In this document: positions 61,086 to 64,000 of the stretch, piece after piece
Layout of the letters: each line of letters begins with the position of its first letter
Position numbering within the stretch: the first letter of the stretch is position 1
NCBI GenBank assembly: GCA_963822985.1
Contig: CAWGJU010000005.1
Span: 186,001-250,000 of the forward strand
Direction of reading: 5' to 3'
DNA from: Thermohalobaculum sp963822985
GTDB taxonomy: Bacteria; Pseudomonadota; Alphaproteobacteria; Rhodobacterales; Rhodobacteraceae
DNA: 64,000 nucleotides
Program-made: the position numbers and the translations under genes
The notes under the pieces: generated by a model
What the model saw: the letters and a program-made list of their open reading frames with translations, nothing else
What the model was told of the DNA's origin: nothing
The model's database searches: none

Positions 61086-61833
61086 TCGGCCGGCCCGCGC
61101 TGCCCGCGCCCGGCCGCGTCACGCCCGTCCAGCGGAGCACCAGCGGCAGCGCGGCAAGTGCCGCGAGGCCCAGCAGCGGCCCCAGAACGTAGGGCTGGAA
61201 GATCACGCCCAGGTCCGGGCGCTCGCCGCGCTCAAGCTGCTCGCCAAGGCCGGCGCCGATCGAAATGTAGACCAGCGTGGCCGGGGATGATGCCGACGAA
61301 GGTCGTCCAGACAAAGGTCCACGGCCGCGCGCCCAGGAAGGCCGGCGCCAGGTTGGCGACGAAGAACGGCACCGCCGGCACCAGCCGCATGATCAGCAGG
61401 AAGCTGACCTCGCCCTGGCGGAAGCCGCGCTCGAGTGCGCTCGACCCAGCTGCCTGGCAGCGCGCGCAGCGGCGCGGCCAGCACGGTGCGGGCGGCGAGG
61501 AACAGCAGCGTCGCGCCGATCGTCGCCGAGACGATGACCAGCGCCGCGCCGGCGGCGACGCCGAACAGGAAGCCGCCGAGCAGGGTCAGCCAGACCGCGC
61601 CGGGCACCGAGAAGGCGACCGCTGCGATGTAGACCGCGGCGAAGGCCGCGATGGCCAGCGCCAGATGGCGCTCGCGCCAGCCTTCCAGCGCGGCGTAATT
61701 GTCGTGCAGTGTCCTGATAGTTGAGCCTGTCGCCCGGCAACCCAGAAGGCGGCTGCGGCGCCGGCCAGGACGGCACCGAGCAGCAGCAGCGCCCCAGCGG
61801 CCGGCCGTTTCCTCTCGCGCTCCGCCGATCCAT
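61082..61833 (-). CDS. TVP38/TMEM64 (DedA superfamily) membrane protein (frameshifts)
   Basis: About 250 residues with five or six hydrophobic segments. The family core FSVPGAVWLTLLGGFLFG and AAGAALVIVSATIGATLLFL is readable, then LLIMRLVPAVPFFVANLAPA and VWTTFVGIIPATLVYISIG in other frames. ATG 61833 has GAGG upstream; breaks near 61720, 61430 and 61285. Proteins of this family are proposed lipid scramblases or transporters. The stop overlaps the start of the flavoprotein reductase gene. Confidence 0.82.
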
Positions 61834-62045
61834 ATCCGCTCGCTCCTCAGGCCAGTGGCAATCCGCGACGCCCGCAGGTCCAGACTGTGCCGCGGCCGGG
61901 CGATTGCGCCGGACGCCGTACACGCGGCCTTGATGCGGTTGACTGGTGCGCGGGCGGGGTATGCGGCGGCGCTTCCGGTGAATTTCCGCAGGCGCCCCGG
62001 GCGCCGCTAGAAGAGGTCCGGGCGCAGCCGCCCGGTGACGACGCG

Positions 62046-62180
62046 ATGAAACGCACATTCCAGCCCTCGGTCCGCGTCCGCAAGGCGCGTCATGGTTTCC
62101 GCGCCCGCATGGCGACCAAGAACGGCCGAAAGATCATCAATCGCCGCCGCGCCAAGGGCCGCAAGCGCCTGTCGGCGTGA
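62046..62180 (+). CDS. rpmH: 50S ribosomal protein L34
   Basis: 44 residues, MKRTFQPSVRVRKARHGF and the arginine-rich remainder ending in GRKRLSA. Smallest large-subunit protein. Starts ATG 62046, with the divergent TVP38 gene upstream (212-base gap). First of the rpmH-rnpA-yidD set; no DnaA box or origin was recognised near it. Confidence 0.98.
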   Translation: MKRTFQPSVRVRKARHGFRARMATKNGRKIINRRRAKGRKRLSA

Positions 62181-62196
62181 GCGCCGGGGGGCGGCG

Positions 62197-62575
62197 ATGG
62201 CCGCGCCGCCGCCGACGCTGAAGCAGCGCCGCGACTTCCTGGCCTGCGCCCGCGCCCGCCGCTGGGCGGCGCCGGGGGTCGTGCTCTCAGGCGCGCCGGC
62301 GCCCGAGGGCGAGGACGGCGCGACCGGGTGGCATACGCGTCGGCTATACCTGCTCGAAAAAGCTCGGCAACGCCGTGGCGCGCAACCGCGCCAAGCGACG
62401 GCTGCGTGCCGCTGCGGCTGAAATCCTGACAGAACAAGGGGTTGCCGGCTGGGACTACGTCCTGGTCGGGCGGCGCGAGGTGACTGTCTCCCGCCCCTTC
62501 GCCGCGCTGCTGGACGACCTCCGCACGGCGCTGGGCCGCGTCCATGCCCGGGGCGCGCGCAGAGGGCGGAAATGA
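62197..62575 (+). CDS. rnpA: Ribonuclease P protein component (one frameshift)
   Basis: Protein subunit that assists RNase P RNA in 5' tRNA maturation. ATG 62197 starts MAAPPPTLKQRRDFLACARA. After a one-base change in the GGG near 62330 the family core appears: GYTCSKKLGNAVARNRAKRR (the basic RNR motif), then DYVLVGRREVTVSRPFAAL. About 125 residues. It follows rpmH by 16 bases, as in nearly all bacteria. Confidence 0.92.
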
Positions 62576-62588
62576 GCCCGCTGCGCAT

Positions 62589-62804
62589 ATGCTGGCCCTG
62601 CCGGTGCGGGCCTACCGGCTGTTCCTCAGCCCGTGGCTTGGGCGGAACTGCCGCTTCCAGCCGACCTGCTCGGAATACGCGCTCGAGGCGCTGGAGCGGC
62701 ACGGCGCGGTGCGCGGCGGCTGGCTGGCCCTGCGGCGGCTGCTGCGCTGCCGGCCCGGCGGCGGGCATGGCTACGACCCGGTGCCGGAGGTGCCACGAGA
62801 TTAG
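62589..62804 (+). CDS. yidD: Membrane protein insertion efficiency factor YidD
   Basis: 71 residues. YidD signature: VRAYRLFLSPWLGRNCRFQP, then TCSEYALEALERHGAVRG and RRLLRCRPGGGHGYDPVPE, with the three conserved cysteines. It assists YidC. ATG 62589 is chosen; an in-frame ATG at 62544 overlaps rnpA. yidC, the usual next gene, is missing: the sequence after yidD is degraded. Confidence 0.93.
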   Translation: MLALPVRAYRLFLSPWLGRNCRFQPTCSEYALEALERHGAVRGGWLALRRLLRCRPGGGHGYDPVPEVPRD

Positions 62805-62853
62805 CGGTCCTCCTTCCGAGTGCCCCTCAAAGCGTGGCGGAACCGCAGGCGGG

Positions 62854-63053
62854 CTACGGCGGCAGCAAGGACGCGGTGCGGACGAGCCGCCCGAAAAAGA
62901 CGGCTATGCCGCCGCGCCGGTGGAACAAGTCAATGGCCTGACCGACTTCCTCGGGCGTCATCGTCAGCCAGCGGCCGTGCCTGGCGGCGAAGCGCTTGAT
63001 GCGCTCGAGGCCGACCTAATAGCCGACGCCGTACCAGAACAGCGCGCGCCGGG
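62854..63053 (-). pseudogene. DedA-family gene fragment
   Basis: On the minus strand a 65-residue piece reads RRALFWYGVGY, an in-frame TAG (63016-63018), then VGLERIKRFAARHGRWLTMT, PEEVGQAIDLFHRRGG and IAVFFGRLV before another stop. This is the middle of a DedA protein (ryGrwL...pEev...F...GG..VFFGRliPgvR). Both ends are missing, so it is a remnant. It lies against the transposase fragment. Confidence 0.7.
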
Positions 63054-63269
63054 CATCGATCCGGCCCCGCCCGTCCAGTGCGTCGCCTCGCGCGGCGGCG
63101 GCTCGTCCAGCGTCAGCGCCACCACCCGGTCGACCACCTGCCGGTCGAGCGCCGGAATGCGAGGCGGCCGTGTCTTGTCGCGCAGCAGCCCGTCCACCAC
63201 CGCAACGGTTCTGCGCCTCGGCGTTGCACGCGGCATCGCTGTCGTCGAGATCCTCGGTATCCGCCCCAC
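63054..63269 (-). pseudogene. IS630-type transposase fragment
   Basis: Minus-strand residues RRRTVAVVDGLLRDKTRPPR, then IPALDRQVVDRVVALTLDEP and PPREATHWTG match the N-terminal helix-turn-helix and linker of IS630-family transposases (typical continuation would be RAMAKAVGLS). Similarity ends at ATHWTG, followed by a junction to the DedA fragment. No catalytic DDE residues or terminal repeats are seen, so it is inactive debris. Confidence 0.7.
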
Positions 63270-63292
63270 TGACCGGCTGCGCGGCGCCGAGA

Positions 63293-64000
63293 TCAGTCCA
63301 GCGCCGGCGGCTCGAACCAGTTTGTCAGGGACAGGCCGCCATCCACCACGAAGGCGGCACCGGTGATGTATCCCGAAATGCGGTCCGAGAGCACGGCGAG
63401 CGCCATCGCCGCGAGATCCTCGCTCTTGCCCAGCCGCCCGAGCGGGATGTGCTGCGCGAGCGATGGATCGGCGACAAAGCCTCCGGCCGCGATCGCCCCC
63501 GGAACCAGGGCGTTCACGCGGATCCCGAACCGGCCGAGCGTCTTGGCCAGCTCCTTCACCAGCATGGCCAATGCCGCCTTCGAGGTGCTGTAGTGCGGGA
63601 GGTTGCGCGGCGTCTGCGAATGCAGCGAGGTCAGCATCAGAAAGGAACCCGGCTCGCCGGCGGCGATGAGCTGCTTGGCCAACCCGCGCGAGAGATGGAA
63701 ACCGGCATCCACATTGACGGCCCGCATATGCTCCCAGGTTTCGTCCGAGACCGCCAGCGCGTGATCGGCCTCGCGTCTCGGCGGCGCCGCGCTGTGCACG
63801 AAATGCGTGACCACGCCGAGATTGGCCCGGGCGAACGAGAGCAGCGCATCGCAGGCCTCGCGGTTCGCCAGATCGCCCACCCAGGGAATGCCAAAGCCCG
63901 GCGCCGCCGAAGCGCCCAGGGCCGCTCGAACGCGGTCCCCGTCGATGTCCGCGAAGATCGTCCGGACGCCCTCGCCGACCAGCGCCTGAGCGATCGCACG
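63293..64000 (-). CDS. Short-chain dehydrogenase/reductase, N-terminus outside window
   Basis: The frame is open from the right edge (64000) to the stop at 63293. The visible 235 residues cover the end of the Rossmann fold (RTIFADIDGDRVRAALG), VVTHFVHSAAPPRR, the catalytic serine region LMLTSLHSQTP, the catalytic YSTSK, and RVNALVPGAIAAGGF. The C-terminal GAAFVVDGGLSLTNWF is typical of classical SDRs. The glycine-rich cofactor loop lies beyond the window. Substrate not predictable. Confidence 0.92.
   Translation of the reverse strand, partial: RAIAQALVGEGVRTIFADIDGDRVRAALGASAAPGFGIPWVGDLANREACDALLSFARANLGVVTHFVHSAAPPRREADHALAVSDETWEHMRAVNVDAGFHLSRGLAKQLIAAGEPGSFLMLTSLHSQTPRNLPHYSTSKAALAMLVKELAKTLGRFGIRVNALVPGAIAAGGFVADPSLAQHIPLGRLGKSEDLAAMALAVLSDRISGYITGAAFVVDGGLSLTNWFEPPALD

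Overview
The window is GC-rich, densely coded DNA from an alphaproteobacterium. The main evidence is the order pckA / chvI-chvG-hprK-rapZ-PTS EIIA-ptsH, a gene order I know from alphaproteobacteria. Supporting evidence is a methylsuccinyl-CoA dehydrogenase-type protein (ethylmalonyl-CoA pathway), an aa3-type cytochrome oxidase subunit I, a DctPQM TRAP transporter, DUF2125 and DUF2244 proteins, and a UdgX/radical-SAM pair. A Rhodospirillales- or Geminicoccales-like organism is plausible, but that is inference. No phage, plasmid, CRISPR array or complete insertion sequence is visible; the only traces of mobile DNA are two transposase remnants.

Layout. 1-4.5 kb: the end of a TyrA-type dehydrogenase, a DadA-like FAD oxidoreductase, DUF2125, ChaC and a Nudix hydrolase. 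4.5-11 kb: the regulatory PTS plus ChvG/ChvI cluster, divergent from pckA. 11.4-15.6 kb: a badly interrupted gamma-glutamyltransferase, the Mcd-type dehydrogenase and efp. 15.5-22.1 kb: a SuhB-type phosphatase, then an envelope module (MotA/ExbB-like channel, MotB-like protein with a very long coiled coil, OmpA-like lipoprotein, FecR-domain protein, HATPase anti-sigma factor). 22-32.5 kb: P450, CoxD-type AAA ATPase, MscS-type channel, MgtE, DUF2244, ctaD, LysE exporter, cytochrome c, lipB, tRNA-Leu(GAG). 32.7-38 kb: adenylate cyclase, two tandem secreted paralogues, thiolase, PilZ, DUF2235. 38-43.5 kb: TRAP transporter and a two-component pair. 43.7-49.3 kb: an orphan DnaE2 C-terminal domain, three transporters and an ABC exporter. 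49.4-52.1 kb: the UdgX/rSAM pair. 52.2-55.3 kb: modE-modABC. 55.5-64 kb: parC, a histidine kinase, a MerA/Lpd-like flavoprotein with a TVP38 protein, rpmH-rnpA-yidD, a degraded patch, and a truncated SDR gene.

Sequence quality. Many genes are split between frames, including conserved or essential ones (ctaD, parC, rnpA, ptsH, rapZ). The breaks concentrate in about 1-12.9 kb and 52.7-62.4 kb; between these they are few. Most look like single-base indels at short runs, so I describe such genes as one CDS with a frameshift rather than as pseudogenes. For these genes the start, the stop and the approximate break are given, but the exact inserted or missing base is usually not determinable here.

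Genes that work together: HPr, EIIA, HprK and RapZ form a regulatory phosphorelay next to the ChvG/ChvI two-component system and pckA (gluconeogenesis). ModABC imports molybdate under a ModE-like regulator. DctPQM is a complete periplasmic-binding-protein-dependent importer. The rSAM and UdgX genes overlap by four bases and form a putative DNA repair unit. The channel and stalk genes at 16.4-20.0 kb overlap and probably form a proton-driven envelope complex; this, the UdgX/rSAM pair and the two secreted paralogues are the parts most likely to hold undescribed biology.
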